From a virus, in the IMG/VR virus record IMGVR_UViG_3300027668_001405, positions 1 through 64,000 of that record: a DNA stretch of 64,000 nt, one strand, 5' to 3'. This document shows positions 40,794 to 49,593 of this stretch, in pieces (the stretch's first letter is position 1; every line of letters begins with the position of its first letter). The notes below the pieces were generated by a model. The model had not been told where the DNA came from. It saw nothing but the letters and a program-made list of their open reading frames with translations, and did no database searches. The position numbers and the translations under genes are program-made.

Positions 40794-40920
40794 GGATTAT
40801 GATGACTATGTATCGCACTTTGCTAAACAACGCAAGTATAAGTCTGAAGCACATAAGAAGGCTATGCAAGCCAAGTACCCAAGAGACTTGGAAGACGACT
40901 TACGTAAAGCAGGAATGTAA
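40699..40920 (+). CDS. small basic protein overlapping the queE 3' end
   Basis: 73 residues in a different frame from queE and overlapping it by 95 bases. The part beyond queE (DYDDYVSHFAKQRKYKSEAH, then KKAMQAKYPRDLEDDL) has protein-like composition and ends shortly before the next gene. The ATG at 40699 is the nearest in-frame start; a non-ATG start nearer the queE stop cannot be excluded. Function unknown. Confidence 0.4.
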   Translation: MCRKLQISAWKKAGDLPQDYTYPSSETPGEPKDYDDYVSHFAKQRKYKSEAHKKAMQAKYPRDLEDDLRKAGM

Positions 40921-40961
40921 GCCTAACATGGTTGTATGGAATTTAAGTAATGAAGGATAAA

Positions 40962-41132
40962 ATGGATAACACAACAGAAACACAATGCGAAGATTGCCGT
41001 ATAGAAATAACGACTAAAGGTATTACAGTAGATAGCAGTGAAGGTAACTTATACTTTGAAGCTATTATATTAGTAACAGTATTAGCCGTTGTTTACATTG
41101 GCAAGAAGCTAGTAGACAAGTATATTAAATGA
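40962..41132 (+). CDS. small single-span membrane protein
   Basis: 56 residues from ATG 40962, which has AAGGA 5 bases upstream; an ATG at 40950 has no ribosome site. Two early cysteines (QCEDC) and a C-terminal membrane helix (AIILVTVLAVVYIGKKLVD). Overlaps the SufE gene by ATGA. Function unknown. Confidence 0.55.
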   Translation: MDNTTETQCEDCRIEITTKGITVDSSEGNLYFEAIILVTVLAVVYIGKKLVDKYIK

Positions 41133-41524
41133 GTAAAATAACGGATTGGGCAGATGACTTGTCCATGCTAGAAGGCACAGAAAGACTAGTACATCTTATA
41201 GATTTAGCTAGGTTGCCTACAACATTGCCAGAAGCATTAAGAACTAAAGAGAATCTTATAGGCGGATGCATGTCTAAGATATGGGTTGATGTTGGTATAG
41301 TTGAAGAAAAGGTCAAAGTATATTATGATAGTGATGCAATGATTACAAAAGGTATTACACATGTAGTATGCGATTGCTTTTCAGATATACCAGTTGCAGA
41401 TTCAAAACAATTGAATAAAGCTAGCTTTGACAACTTAGGAGTAAAAGAACTTCTAACTTCTCAAAGACGGAATGGGCTAGGAAGTCTAATAGATACAATA
41501 ATACATAAGGTAAACAAACTATGA
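41129..41524 (+). CDS. sufE: SufE-like sulfur-acceptor protein
   Basis: 131 residues, the usual SufE length. IGGCMSKIWV places the acceptor cysteine at C47, as in bacterial SufE, and YYDSDAMITKGI is the second conserved segment. SufE takes persulfide sulfur from the SufS desulfurase and hands it to Fe-S assembly. No SufS, SufB or SufC gene is in the window, so it would boost the host system. This suits a genome full of Fe-S radical SAM enzymes. Confidence 0.85.
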   Translation: MSKITDWADDLSMLEGTERLVHLIDLARLPTTLPEALRTKENLIGGCMSKIWVDVGIVEEKVKVYYDSDAMITKGITHVVCDCFSDIPVADSKQLNKASFDNLGVKELLTSQRRNGLGSLIDTIIHKVNKL

Positions 41525-42615
41525 ACGAAGGAAGTTATATTTTTACAAGCGAAAGTGTCAGTGATGGGCATCCAGATAAGGTAGCAGACCAAATCTCAGA
41601 TGTACTAGTTGACGCAGGACTAAAGAACGGTGATGAGACAACACGAGTTGCCGTAGAGACACTTGTAACCACTAACCATGTTACGGTAGCGGGTGAGGTA
41701 AAAAACTTCAATGTCAGTGACGATGATGTTAAAGAGTTAATTAAGAATAAAGTCAAAGAGATTGGCTACGAACAAGATGGATTCCATTGGGATAAACTAA
41801 AAATCTATAATGAGATTCATGCACAAAGTGGAGACATTGGTTTAGGTACTAATGACTTTGGAGCAGGAGATCAGGGAATGATGTTTGGCTATGCAAGTAA
41901 TGAGAACGAAGCATTTATGCCAGCACCTATTTACTTCTCGCATAAGATTCTACAAGAACTTAAATTTATGCGTTTAGATGGATATGAGTTTTTACTACCA
42001 GATGCTAAGTCACAAATTAGTGTGCAGTACGAAGGTGGTAAGCCTAAGCGTATTGATCAAATTGTAGTATCACATCAGCACAAGGACGGATTTGTTCATA
42101 GTGTTGTAGGTCCTGTTAGGAGTGCATGTGAAAAGGTATTAGGCGATTTAATTGACAAAAATACTGTATGGCATATTAACCCAACAGGCAACTTTGTTAT
42201 TGGTGGACCAGATGGAGACACTGGTGTAACAGGACGTAAGATTATCGTAGACACATATGGTGGATTTGCACCACATGGCGGTGGAGCATTTAGTGGAAAA
42301 GATCCTACTAAGGTTGATCGTTCAGCGGCTTACATGGCACGTTGGTTAGCAAAAAATGTAATAGCAGACGATATGGCAGATTGGTGTAATATCCAATTAA
42401 GCTATGCTATTGGCGTAAAGGAACCTACTAGCATTTATGTAGATTCTAATGGACACAACAGATCAATTCAGAACTTTATTAAGAACAATGTTGACCTTAC
42501 ACCAAAGGGAATCATTGATAAGTTTGATTTGTTTAACTTTAACAAGTACAGTGCGAATTGTACATACGGACACTTTGGTGATAAGGATGTACCGTGGGAA
42601 AAAATAGGATGGTAA
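41521..42615 (+). CDS. metK: S-adenosylmethionine synthetase
   Basis: 364 residues, close to the usual ~380. SVSDGHPDKVADQISD, GAGDQGMMFGYA, GGPDGDTGVTGRK and GGGAFSGKDPTKVDRSAAY are the classical MetK signatures for ATP, magnesium and methionine. It joins methionine and ATP to make SAM. ATGA overlap with SufE. This would supply the many radical SAM enzymes and methyltransferase-like proteins encoded here. Confidence 0.95.
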   Translation: MNEGSYIFTSESVSDGHPDKVADQISDVLVDAGLKNGDETTRVAVETLVTTNHVTVAGEVKNFNVSDDDVKELIKNKVKEIGYEQDGFHWDKLKIYNEIHAQSGDIGLGTNDFGAGDQGMMFGYASNENEAFMPAPIYFSHKILQELKFMRLDGYEFLLPDAKSQISVQYEGGKPKRIDQIVVSHQHKDGFVHSVVGPVRSACEKVLGDLIDKNTVWHINPTGNFVIGGPDGDTGVTGRKIIVDTYGGFAPHGGGAFSGKDPTKVDRSAAYMARWLAKNVIADDMADWCNIQLSYAIGVKEPTSIYVDSNGHNRSIQNFIKNNVDLTPKGIIDKFDLFNFNKYSANCTYGHFGDKDVPWEKIGW

Positions 42616-42617
42616 GT

Positions 42618-42935
42618 ATGGCTAAAAAAGATAAAACACTAGGTGAAAAAATAACAGGAATGTTTAAAAAAGCACCAGTTGAAAAAAAGAAAGAAGTAAG
42701 TGAAAAAGACAAAGCTACAGCAAAGGGAGAACCTTTTGTTAAAGTATTAGATATTAACTATGACAAGTCAAATCCAGGTGATGGATACTTTGAGTTGGAA
42801 TGGAATAATATCTTTGTTAAGAAGTTATTGGATGCTGGCTACAGTGGAGCAAATGAAAACGAAATCGTTGACAGTTGGTTTACAGGACTATGTAGGCAGA
42901 TATCTGAGGACCCAGGGTTTAAGGAAACAACGTAG
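42618..42935 (+). CDS. conserved small phage protein, unknown
   Basis: 105 residues from ATG 42618. A lysine-rich N-terminus, then GYFELEWNNIFVKKLLDAGY and EIVDSWFTGLCRQI, a segment I associate with T4-like marine phages. Function unknown. Confidence 0.6.
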   Translation: MAKKDKTLGEKITGMFKKAPVEKKKEVSEKDKATAKGEPFVKVLDINYDKSNPGDGYFELEWNNIFVKKLLDAGYSGANENEIVDSWFTGLCRQISEDPGFKETT

Positions 42936-42943
42936 GAATAATT

Positions 42944-43498
42944 ATGAATAAAATAGGAATGAGCGTACCAAACACAACGTGGAAAACACGTGTGCGTGAT
43001 GATAGTATCAGTGGGGACAACCCATTTAAGTGGCAAGACCTAGCAAATGTAGATGTGTTTGCTCATAAGCGTGTATTAGTATTTTCACTTCCAGGTGCAT
43101 TTACACCAACATGCTCTACGATGCAGTTGCCAGGTTTTGAAGAAAATGCAGATGCATTTTATAGTGCAGGAATTGAAGACATCTATTGTATTAGTGTTAA
43201 TGATAGTTTCGTAATGAACCGTTGGGGACAAACAGTCGTTGAGGGTGGATTACAAAACGTTAAGCTACTACCAGATGGTAACGGAGACTTTACTGCAGGC
43301 ATGGATATGTTAGTTGACAAAACGCATATTGGCTTTGGTCAGCGTTCATGGCGTTATGCAATGGTTGTGGATAAAGGAATAATTACACATTGGTTTGAAG
43401 AGCCTGGTTTTAATCAAACTGGAACTGATTCAGATCCGTATGGTGAGACTTCACCTGAGAATGTTTTAAATGCAATAACGATTGACATGCATCAATAA
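42944..43498 (+). CDS. peroxiredoxin (Prx5/AhpC-TSA type)
   Basis: 184 residues, thioredoxin fold. FSLPGAFTPTCSTMQLPGF is the peroxidatic site (C57), characteristic of Prx5-like atypical enzymes; SVNDSFVMNRWG is the next conserved part. It reduces peroxides using thiol donors. Protection of Fe-S enzymes from oxidation is a plausible reason for carrying it. Confidence 0.9.
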   Translation: MNKIGMSVPNTTWKTRVRDDSISGDNPFKWQDLANVDVFAHKRVLVFSLPGAFTPTCSTMQLPGFEENADAFYSAGIEDIYCISVNDSFVMNRWGQTVVEGGLQNVKLLPDGNGDFTAGMDMLVDKTHIGFGQRSWRYAMVVDKGIITHWFEEPGFNQTGTDSDPYGETSPENVLNAITIDMHQ

Positions 43499-43510
43499 TT
43501 GTGTTATTAT
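43482..43510 (+). promoter_or_regulatory. sigma70-type promoter
   Basis: TTGACA at 43482-43487 inside the peroxiredoxin end, TATTAT at 43505-43510, spacing 17. It drives the 5'-3' exonuclease gene. Confidence 0.7.
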
Positions 43511-43543
43511 AGTGTTAATAAATTTTAGATAAGGACTATGAAG

Positions 43544-44539
43544 ATGAGTTATATTTTAGTAGATGCAGCGAATATGTTCTTTCGTGCAAGACATGTAGTA
43601 CGTGGTAGTGATATGCATACAAAAATTGGTATGAGTTATCACATTATGTTTAATAGTATTAACAAGGTGTGGCGTGAGCAAAAAGGCACACATGTTGTTT
43701 TATGTCTTGAAGGACGTAGTTGGCGTAAAGATGCATATGAACCTTATAAGCGAAATCGTAGTGTAGCACGTGCCGCACTTAACGAAACTGAGCAAGATGA
43801 GGATCGTGCATTTTGGGAAGCATTTGATGAACTAAAAGCATTCTTCGAGAAACGTACTAATGTTACAGTATTACAACACAGTGAATGTGAAGCAGATGAC
43901 TTTATTGCTAGGTGGATCCAGAATCACCCTAACGATAAGCATTGCATAGTATCAAGTGACAGCGACTTTTATCAGTTACTAGGCCCTAACGTACAACAGT
44001 ATAATGGTATTACTGGACAGCTAATTACTACAGAAGGCATCTTTGATGACCGTGGTAAGCCTGTAATGGATAAAAAAACTAAGGAACCTAAACTCCTTGG
44101 AGACCCGCAGTGGTTGTTGTTTGAGAAATGTATTCGAGGCGACACAAGTGACAACGTGTTTAGTGCATGCCCAGGTGCTCGTAAGAAAGGCACTAAGAAC
44201 AAGGTTGGTATGCAAGAAGCGTTTGCAGATAAAGAGTCTAAGGGCTATAACTGGAATAACTTTATGCTACAACGTTGGGTAGATCATGAAGGTGTTGAGC
44301 ATCGTGTACTAGAAGATTACGAACGTAACAAACACATTATTGATTTAACACAACAGCCTGATAACATTAAGGCTTCGTTAGATGAAGCTATTGTTGAACA
44401 AGTCCAAAAAGAACACAAAGGACAAGTAGGCATACACTTTATGAAGTTCTGTGGTAAATGGGATATGCAACGTATTGTAGAAAAGGCTCAAGATCATTCT
44501 ACGTATCTAAATAGGAGCTATGCTAATGCACAAACTTAG
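43544..44539 (+). CDS. 5'-3' exonuclease / flap nuclease (T4 RNase H-like)
   Basis: 331 residues from the ATG at 43544, which has AAGGAC at a proper distance; an ATG six bases upstream is too close to it. ILVDAANMFFRARHVV supplies the first metal Asp, CEADDFIARW the central acidic group and SSDSDFYQLL the last. In T4-like phages this nuclease removes RNA primers and flaps behind the replication fork. Confidence 0.85.
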   Translation: MSYILVDAANMFFRARHVVRGSDMHTKIGMSYHIMFNSINKVWREQKGTHVVLCLEGRSWRKDAYEPYKRNRSVARAALNETEQDEDRAFWEAFDELKAFFEKRTNVTVLQHSECEADDFIARWIQNHPNDKHCIVSSDSDFYQLLGPNVQQYNGITGQLITTEGIFDDRGKPVMDKKTKEPKLLGDPQWLLFEKCIRGDTSDNVFSACPGARKKGTKNKVGMQEAFADKESKGYNWNNFMLQRWVDHEGVEHRVLEDYERNKHIIDLTQQPDNIKASLDEAIVEQVQKEHKGQVGIHFMKFCGKWDMQRIVEKAQDHSTYLNRSYANAQT

Positions 44540-45248
44540 AGCATATGTATTTGATGTAGATGGTACACTAACACTTAGTAGAACTTTAATGGACCCAGAG
44601 TTCAAAAAGTTCTTTAAAAAGTTTGTAGAGTATCATAAAGTATATATTGTAACGGGCAGTGACTATCCTAAAACTTTAGAACAACTAGGCAAAGATACAA
44701 TGCATGCAGTAATACGTTCATACAATTGCAGTGGAAATAGTATATGGGAAAGAGGAGAGAACATCTTCAATAATCCATGGACAATTGAAGCAGATGCAAA
44801 TGCATTCTTAGAAAACGCATTACAAGAATCAAACTTTAAAATCAGAACTGGAACACACATTGAACAACGTCCTGGTATGGTAAACTTTAGTGTACTAGGC
44901 AGAGGCGCAACAACAGAACAACGTGCCGCTTATGTAGACTATGATGCTGATATGGGCGAACGTGCAGTTATTGCAACACAGTTTAATGCATTGTACGCAT
45001 CAACAGGACTTAATGCACATGTAGCAGGTGCAACAGGAATTGACATTGCTCCAATTGGTAAAGACAAAAGTCAGATACTAAAGGACTTTGACGATATGCA
45101 TGTTTATTTCTACGGAGATATGATGCAAGAAGGTGGTAACGACAGGCCACTAAAAAACGCAATCGAAGCTAGAAACAGTACACAAGATAGAACGTTTACA
45201 GTTACAGATTGGAAACATACATTTAACCTATTAAAGGAAGCATACTAA
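44526..45248 (+). CDS. HAD-family phosphomannomutase (eukaryotic PMM type)
   Basis: 240 residues from ATG 44526, whose ribosome site AGGAG is correctly spaced. YVFDVDGTLT is the HAD motif with nucleophile and general acid Asp (D10, D12). VTGSDYPKTLEQLG, QRPGMVNFSVLGRG and DIAPIGKDKSQIL follow the PMM2-like proteins, not the bacterial PGM/PMM family. It converts mannose-6-P to mannose-1-P, the precursor of GDP-sugars. This type is uncommon in bacteria and phages. Confidence 0.8.
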   Translation: MHKLRAYVFDVDGTLTLSRTLMDPEFKKFFKKFVEYHKVYIVTGSDYPKTLEQLGKDTMHAVIRSYNCSGNSIWERGENIFNNPWTIEADANAFLENALQESNFKIRTGTHIEQRPGMVNFSVLGRGATTEQRAAYVDYDADMGERAVIATQFNALYASTGLNAHVAGATGIDIAPIGKDKSQILKDFDDMHVYFYGDMMQEGGNDRPLKNAIEARNSTQDRTFTVTDWKHTFNLLKEAY

Positions 45249-45559
45249 TGGTAATCGATACAGCAGAAGGCATCAACTTGATGACTGGCACTAAAGTAGA
45301 ACGAACTGAACTTGAACTTCAGCTTCGTGATAATATTATGGAAGTTACATTTAACAAAATTAACGGCGACAAACGTATAATGAGCTGTACATTGAGTAAG
45401 AATGTTCTACCACCAGCAACTAAGAAAGATCCTCTAACACAGGAAAAGATTCGTAAAATTAACGAAGAAGTAATGAGTGTTTGGGATACAAATGCTAATG
45501 GCTTTCGTAGTTTCCGAATGGCAAATATTGTCGAAGTTAAACAACTAAAAGCAGTATAA
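45248..45559 (+). CDS. small SH3-like barrel protein, unknown
   Basis: 103 residues, coupled by TAATG. IMEVTFNKINGDKRIMSCTL, then VWDTNANGFRSFRMANIVEV are beta strands in a pattern I associate with SH3-like barrel proteins of T4-like phages. Function unknown. Confidence 0.6.
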   Translation: MVIDTAEGINLMTGTKVERTELELQLRDNIMEVTFNKINGDKRIMSCTLSKNVLPPATKKDPLTQEKIRKINEEVMSVWDTNANGFRSFRMANIVEVKQLKAV

Positions 45560-45563
45560 TTAA

Positions 45564-46034
45564 ATGGCTCATAAGATTAAAGAAATCATTACTGACAAGT
45601 ATTGGATCGTTGAAAGTCCTTATATGAAGATAGGAACTATACGTAAAATACCTGAAGGCTATGAGTTCTTTAATCAAATTGAGAACACAAAGACGCTGTT
45701 AGACACCCTACAGGGCTTCAAATCAGCTACTGTAGCGCCTACAGACACAACTACACAAATTTATAAGGGACTACCTACAAACGCAACAGAATTACACCCT
45801 GAAGAGCACCCTACGCTACCCGCATTTAAAAAGACTAAGACTGGTAAAACAGTATTTGTTGCAGGCTATTATATTTTAAAATATACTGGCATGGGCTGGC
45901 AACATGCATTTTGTCCAAAATTAGAGACAGTTGACAAATATGAGACTAGAGGCCCCTATTTCACTGAGTGGGATATGAACTTAAATCTTAAGAAAGCAAA
46001 ATCGGAACCAAAAAATGAAACATCTTCCATTTAA
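45564..46034 (+). CDS. unknown protein
   Basis: 156 residues. Strands dominate (DKYWIVESPYMKIGTIRK, TGKTVFVAGYYILKYTGMGW) with a charged tail. It overlaps the exported protein's start by 20 bases. Function unknown. Confidence 0.6.
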   Translation: MAHKIKEIITDKYWIVESPYMKIGTIRKIPEGYEFFNQIENTKTLLDTLQGFKSATVAPTDTTTQIYKGLPTNATELHPEEHPTLPAFKKTKTGKTVFVAGYYILKYTGMGWQHAFCPKLETVDKYETRGPYFTEWDMNLNLKKAKSEPKNETSSI

Positions 46035-46461
46035 TTCAATTATGTTTTTTGCGACACTCATTCTATTAGCAGTAGCATATACTAGTGGAGCAATAGCACA
46101 GACTACCGGACCAAATAGTTTACTAGACGGAGATCAATACACAGACCCAACAGTTCCAGAAGAAGAAGCCCCAGATGCTGTACCTAAGAAGAATCAAAGC
46201 CAGCAATGGATATCTGCATCACGTCCTATTATGTGTAACAGTATACCCTATATTAAAGGTTGGTTACAAGCTAAAGGACAAGTTATGATTGGCTCAGGAC
46301 ATAAACCAAAAGAGTATATGCCAAGTGATCCATTCGATGGTATTATCCTTTTAATGAACTTAGAAACAAAAGAGTATACCATGTTGTTAGTTAGTGCAGA
46401 GCATAACTTAGCTTGCATAACGGCAGCAGGTGCATCATTCACAACAGGTGGTGTCAAATAG
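46015..46461 (+). CDS. exported small protein
   Basis: 148 residues. Signal peptide (IMFFATLILLAVAYTSGAIA) ending before QTTGPN. An acidic linker, then a compact domain with two cysteines (RPIMCNSIPY; HNLACITAAGA). Likely periplasmic. Function unknown. Confidence 0.6.
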   Translation: MKHLPFNSIMFFATLILLAVAYTSGAIAQTTGPNSLLDGDQYTDPTVPEEEAPDAVPKKNQSQQWISASRPIMCNSIPYIKGWLQAKGQVMIGSGHKPKEYMPSDPFDGIILLMNLETKEYTMLLVSAEHNLACITAAGASFTTGGVK

Positions 46462-46502
46462 TAAAATAATAAACCGTTAAGTCTAGTTTTATCTTCCATT
46501 TG

Positions 46503-46510
46503 TATAAATA
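46503..46510 (+). promoter_or_regulatory. T4-type late promoter motif
   Basis: Exact TATAAATA in a 74-base noncoding gap, 26 bases upstream of the next ATG, the place expected of a T4-like late -10 box. It is the best single match in the window. Confidence 0.6.
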
Positions 46511-46535
46511 CAAGTAATAGGAGAAACAAATACTA

Positions 46536-46838
46536 ATGGCTAGACCAAAACCAAACATTATACTCGACCAAGTAGATAAAAGTTACAACAGTGAACAGAT
46601 TTTAGAAGCAGGCGCAATTTATGCAGTGTATTATGAGAACAAACCAATTAATTTAAGGACCATGAACACACTAGTAAACTACCCTGGGCCTAAGTATAAG
46701 AAAGTAAGTTTCTCAAACAGTGGACACGCATTTAACCTTTCAGACAGACTTAATAAAAAGTTTAATTCTGATCAGTTTAGCGTAGTAAAATTGACTCATG
46801 GCGAAACAGTTACTAGAAACTCGAAAAGTTCAAACTGA
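46536..46838 (+). CDS. small protein, unknown
   Basis: 100 residues. The end of its core (GHAFNLSDRLNKKFN, then FSVVKLTHG) resembles the C-termini of the small F...A..fkl proteins. First gene of a run of four tiny overlapping genes behind the late promoter motif. Function unknown. Confidence 0.55.
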   Translation: MARPKPNIILDQVDKSYNSEQILEAGAIYAVYYENKPINLRTMNTLVNYPGPKYKKVSFSNSGHAFNLSDRLNKKFNSDQFSVVKLTHGETVTRNSKSSN

Positions 46839-47115
46839 TATAATCAAACTATTTTCAATTGATTTAGAGATTAAGGCAGTTTTTAAAAATACGCAGACCT
46901 TACGGCTAACAAAGGTAGGTCAGCGTATACTAAGTAAATCTTACGATAGTTGGGTGTTCGAGTCACCTAAGCTAAATGCAAATAATTTAATTAATTTGCT
47001 ACGTAAGATGCGATATCCCTATTATATTGATAAGGATAAACTAATCTTGTATACTGAGAAAGATGCCTTTCTCGCAAAGTTTGCAGGAGCACAAGGATGG
47101 TTAGATGGCAAATAA
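46798..47115 (+). CDS. small protein, C-terminal e.dAflakf family
   Basis: 105 residues, overlapping the preceding gene by 41 bases. It ends KLILYTEKDAFLAKFAGAQG, again the recurrent pattern of a strand, a charged turn and an amphipathic helix. Function unknown. Confidence 0.55.
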   Translation: MAKQLLETRKVQTDIIKLFSIDLEIKAVFKNTQTLRLTKVGQRILSKSYDSWVFESPKLNANNLINLLRKMRYPYYIDKDKLILYTEKDAFLAKFAGAQGWLDGK

Positions 47116-47314
47116 AATAGAAGGAATTGAAATTCCAGAGTTAATAAACGTACACTGTACAGACAACGATCAGACAGTTGAAGTGCAGTATATATCACAC
47201 CACAATAATATGATAAGAACAGACCTACAAGGAATCCCCTTAAACTTTAATCACTTAAAACGGAACATATACGTTGCCAATTTCAATGGCAGAGAATTTG
47301 TTATGAAACTATGA
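47105..47314 (+). CDS. small beta-rich protein, unknown
   Basis: 69 residues, starting 10 bases inside the preceding gene and overlapping the next ATG by four bases (ATGA). Strands dominate (NVHCTDNDQTVEVQYI; NIYVANFNGREFVMKL). Function unknown. Confidence 0.55.
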   Translation: MANKIEGIEIPELINVHCTDNDQTVEVQYISHHNNMIRTDLQGIPLNFNHLKRNIYVANFNGREFVMKL

Positions 47315-47613
47315 ATCAAATAGACTTACACGGACAAACAGTACATGAAGCTTGGAAGACATTTAGCGAACATGTAGCAGACTGTTACTTCAACGACATT
47401 AAAGCAACTACAGTTATTACAGGACACGGACAAATTGGTGAAGAACTAATTGCTTGGGTACATGCTAATAAACACTGTCAACATGCCTCTAAAGGTAGAA
47501 ACACAGGTGCTTACACTGTAGCTATTAAGAAAAACAAGAAACATAAGCCTACTGTAAAAGCAAACACTACTGTAGATTTAAGTCAACTGATTAAAAAGTG
47601 GAATAATCATTGA
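47311..47613 (+). CDS. Smr-domain protein
   Basis: 100 residues. IDLHGQTVHEAW opens the Smr domain and VITGHGQIGEEL is its second motif; the end is basic and extended. Smr domains nick or cleave DNA or RNA. Here the domain stands alone, as in bacterial small Smr proteins, so it may be a nuclease of the phage. Confidence 0.75.
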   Translation: MNQIDLHGQTVHEAWKTFSEHVADCYFNDIKATTVITGHGQIGEELIAWVHANKHCQHASKGRNTGAYTVAIKKNKKHKPTVKANTTVDLSQLIKKWNNH

Positions 47614-47638
47614 CAACTAAGCAAATTTAATATACTAT
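47610..47638 (+). promoter_or_regulatory. probable sigma70-type promoter
   Basis: TTGACA at 47610-47615; TACTAT at 47633-47638 gives spacing 17 (TATACT at 47631 gives 15). It faces the gene at 47672. Confidence 0.5.
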
Positions 47639-47671
47639 GTATATAGTTTTAACCTAAAGAAGAATATTTAA

Positions 47672-48124
47672 ATGTCAGATGAGAGCTTTAGTCACTTTGT
47701 AAAACAGTTAGAAAAAATGTCAAACGAAATAAAAACAAAACCTATAAAGATAAACGCTAAAGACAATGCTAAGTGGTGGTATAAGCTAAGCCTCGAAGAC
47801 AAGCATCAAGCATTTTATGCAGTAGTTAGTACTATGCTAAAAGCAGAAACAACTTCCAGAAAGACATACAGAAACTCACTATACGAAGTTTTTAAGTTTG
47901 GCCCTGAGATGTATGATGCAGGAGTTCAATGTGGATACAAAGAACTTCATAAGATGTTAGAGAAAGATAAAACATTTGATGACGTAGACGAAATACGTAT
48001 TCAAGACAGCAACGGAATTTTTAACCTAGACCTTAGTGTAAGTGAATTTAGCTTTACTAAAGAAGATAACGGTTATGGAAGTAAGACCCTAATATTGAAA
48101 ATTAAGACAGATAAAGAGGAATAA
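47672..48124 (+). CDS. unknown soluble protein
   Basis: 150 residues, helical first half (FSHFVKQLEKMSNEI; KHQAFYAVVSTMLKAE), acidic beta second half. Two bases before ThyX, so they share a message. Function unknown. Confidence 0.6.
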   Translation: MSDESFSHFVKQLEKMSNEIKTKPIKINAKDNAKWWYKLSLEDKHQAFYAVVSTMLKAETTSRKTYRNSLYEVFKFGPEMYDAGVQCGYKELHKMLEKDKTFDDVDEIRIQDSNGIFNLDLSVSEFSFTKEDNGYGSKTLILKIKTDKEE

Positions 48125-48126
48125 GA

Positions 48127-48801
48127 ATGTCAGTCAAACTAGTATGCTATTCAAAAGCAACCAATCATTACAAAGAAGAAGGACTTGAAAATTTACAAGA
48201 TCTAATTGCATTTTGTGCAAAAGTTAGTAACCCATCAGCACAGATTAACCACGAAACAAGCGAGCGACTAATCAAGTATTTGATTAAACATCAACATTGG
48301 TCACCTCTGGAAATGGTTAATGCTACACTAGAAATTAAAACTACACGTGATATTGCACACCAAATTGTACGACATCGTAGTTTTGCTTTCCAAGAGTTTA
48401 GCCAGCGTTATGCTGATCCAGAAGCACAAGGTGATATGTTTGAATACAGCGAAGCACGTTTGCAAGATCCAAAGAACAGGCAGAACAGTATTGAAACTGA
48501 TGATGTAGCATTACAGGTTTGGTGGGACTCACAACAAAAGTTTATTGCAGAAGCTGCAAAAGTTATCTATGACAATGCTATTGAAAAAGGTATTGCTAAA
48601 GAGCAAGCACGTAAAGTATTGCCAGAAGGACTTACTAAGACTACATTGTACATGCAAGGTAGTATCCGTAGTTGGGTACACTATATTGAATTGCGTGGTA
48701 GTAATGGAACACAAAAAGAACACATGGAAATCGCAATGGCATGTGCTAAAGTAATCGCAGGTATATTTCCACTTGCAGGTGAGTTAACTAATGAGAGTTA
48801 A
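48127..48801 (+). CDS. thyX: flavin-dependent thymidylate synthase
   Basis: 224 residues. The ThyX signature is at 82-96: RHRSFAFQEFSQRYA, which binds FAD and dUMP. It makes dTMP from dUMP with methylenetetrahydrofolate and NAD(P)H. ThyX is typical of marine phages and would supply thymidine nucleotides together with the thymidine kinase at 34926. It overlaps the next gene by 11 bases. Confidence 0.93.
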   Translation: MSVKLVCYSKATNHYKEEGLENLQDLIAFCAKVSNPSAQINHETSERLIKYLIKHQHWSPLEMVNATLEIKTTRDIAHQIVRHRSFAFQEFSQRYADPEAQGDMFEYSEARLQDPKNRQNSIETDDVALQVWWDSQQKFIAEAAKVIYDNAIEKGIAKEQARKVLPEGLTKTTLYMQGSIRSWVHYIELRGSNGTQKEHMEIAMACAKVIAGIFPLAGELTNES

Positions 48802-49525
48802 TAAAAAGATTACAGCAGACTTAGCTAACTTTATTAAGATGCGTTACAATATTAGTGTAACAGACTATGCAGAAAAGTATCCTGAGATGTTTAAATCATT
48901 TATGCGTATGCAGTACTGGCTAGATGAAGCTACGCTAGCTAGGTATTTTGGTCCTAACGATAATGCAGAAGAAGAAGGAACCTATTGGGTTCAGCAGTTG
49001 AAATGGGACACACGCAGAACAGGCAAGGAGTTACTTGCTAAACTTACTAAGAGCAACCCAGCAAAGATTATTGATGTAGGTTGCGGTGATAACGAATGGA
49101 AACAATACTTTGGCGACAAGCTAATTGGCATTGATCCTTTCAACGAAAATGCTGATTTTATAATTGGTGTAAATGAATATGCACCCGAACACTTAAACAA
49201 GTATGATGTTGCACTAGCATTAGGTAGCATTAACTTTGGCGATCAAACAGAAATTGAACGTCAAATTGGTAATGTAGTGCATATGGTTAAGCCGGGTGGA
49301 AAGATATACTGGCGTATGAATCCTGGCATTACACATGATAACCCACAAGCACAATGGGTTGACTTCTTTCCTTGGTCAGAGGAATATATTAAAGACATTG
49401 CTAGCAGATGTAATTGTATAGTAAACGAAATATCATGGGATCATACCGAAGTAGATGTAGACGTCAGATGGGGAAACCGCTTGTATAGCGAGTGGACTTT
49501 AGACGACAAATACAACACAGTCTAA
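48791..49525 (+). CDS. class I SAM-dependent methyltransferase-like protein
   Basis: 244 residues. Motif I IIDVGCGDNE at 93-102, then LIGIDPFNENAD and LALGSINFGD; the late WRMNPGITHD and WVDFFPW match the gene at 6948-7634, its paralogue, 41 kb away. The shared order suggests one protein family with two copies. Substrate unknown. Confidence 0.75.
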   Translation: MRVNKKITADLANFIKMRYNISVTDYAEKYPEMFKSFMRMQYWLDEATLARYFGPNDNAEEEGTYWVQQLKWDTRRTGKELLAKLTKSNPAKIIDVGCGDNEWKQYFGDKLIGIDPFNENADFIIGVNEYAPEHLNKYDVALALGSINFGDQTEIERQIGNVVHMVKPGGKIYWRMNPGITHDNPQAQWVDFFPWSEEYIKDIASRCNCIVNEISWDHTEVDVDVRWGNRLYSEWTLDDKYNTV

Positions 49526-49593
49526 TAGATAAATACATATAGGGTCGGCCCTCAAATAATGAGTTAAAAGATACCTATAAGGAAGAGAAATCT

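Noticed and set aside
40375-40920. Long alternative frame over queE
   Set aside because: The first two thirds have no protein-like order and queE is certain there; only the end after about 40699 was kept.
46940-46975. GTTCGAGTC, like a tRNA T-loop
   Set aside because: It lies in a good reading frame (DSWVFESPK) and no matching acceptor, D or anticodon arms surround it.
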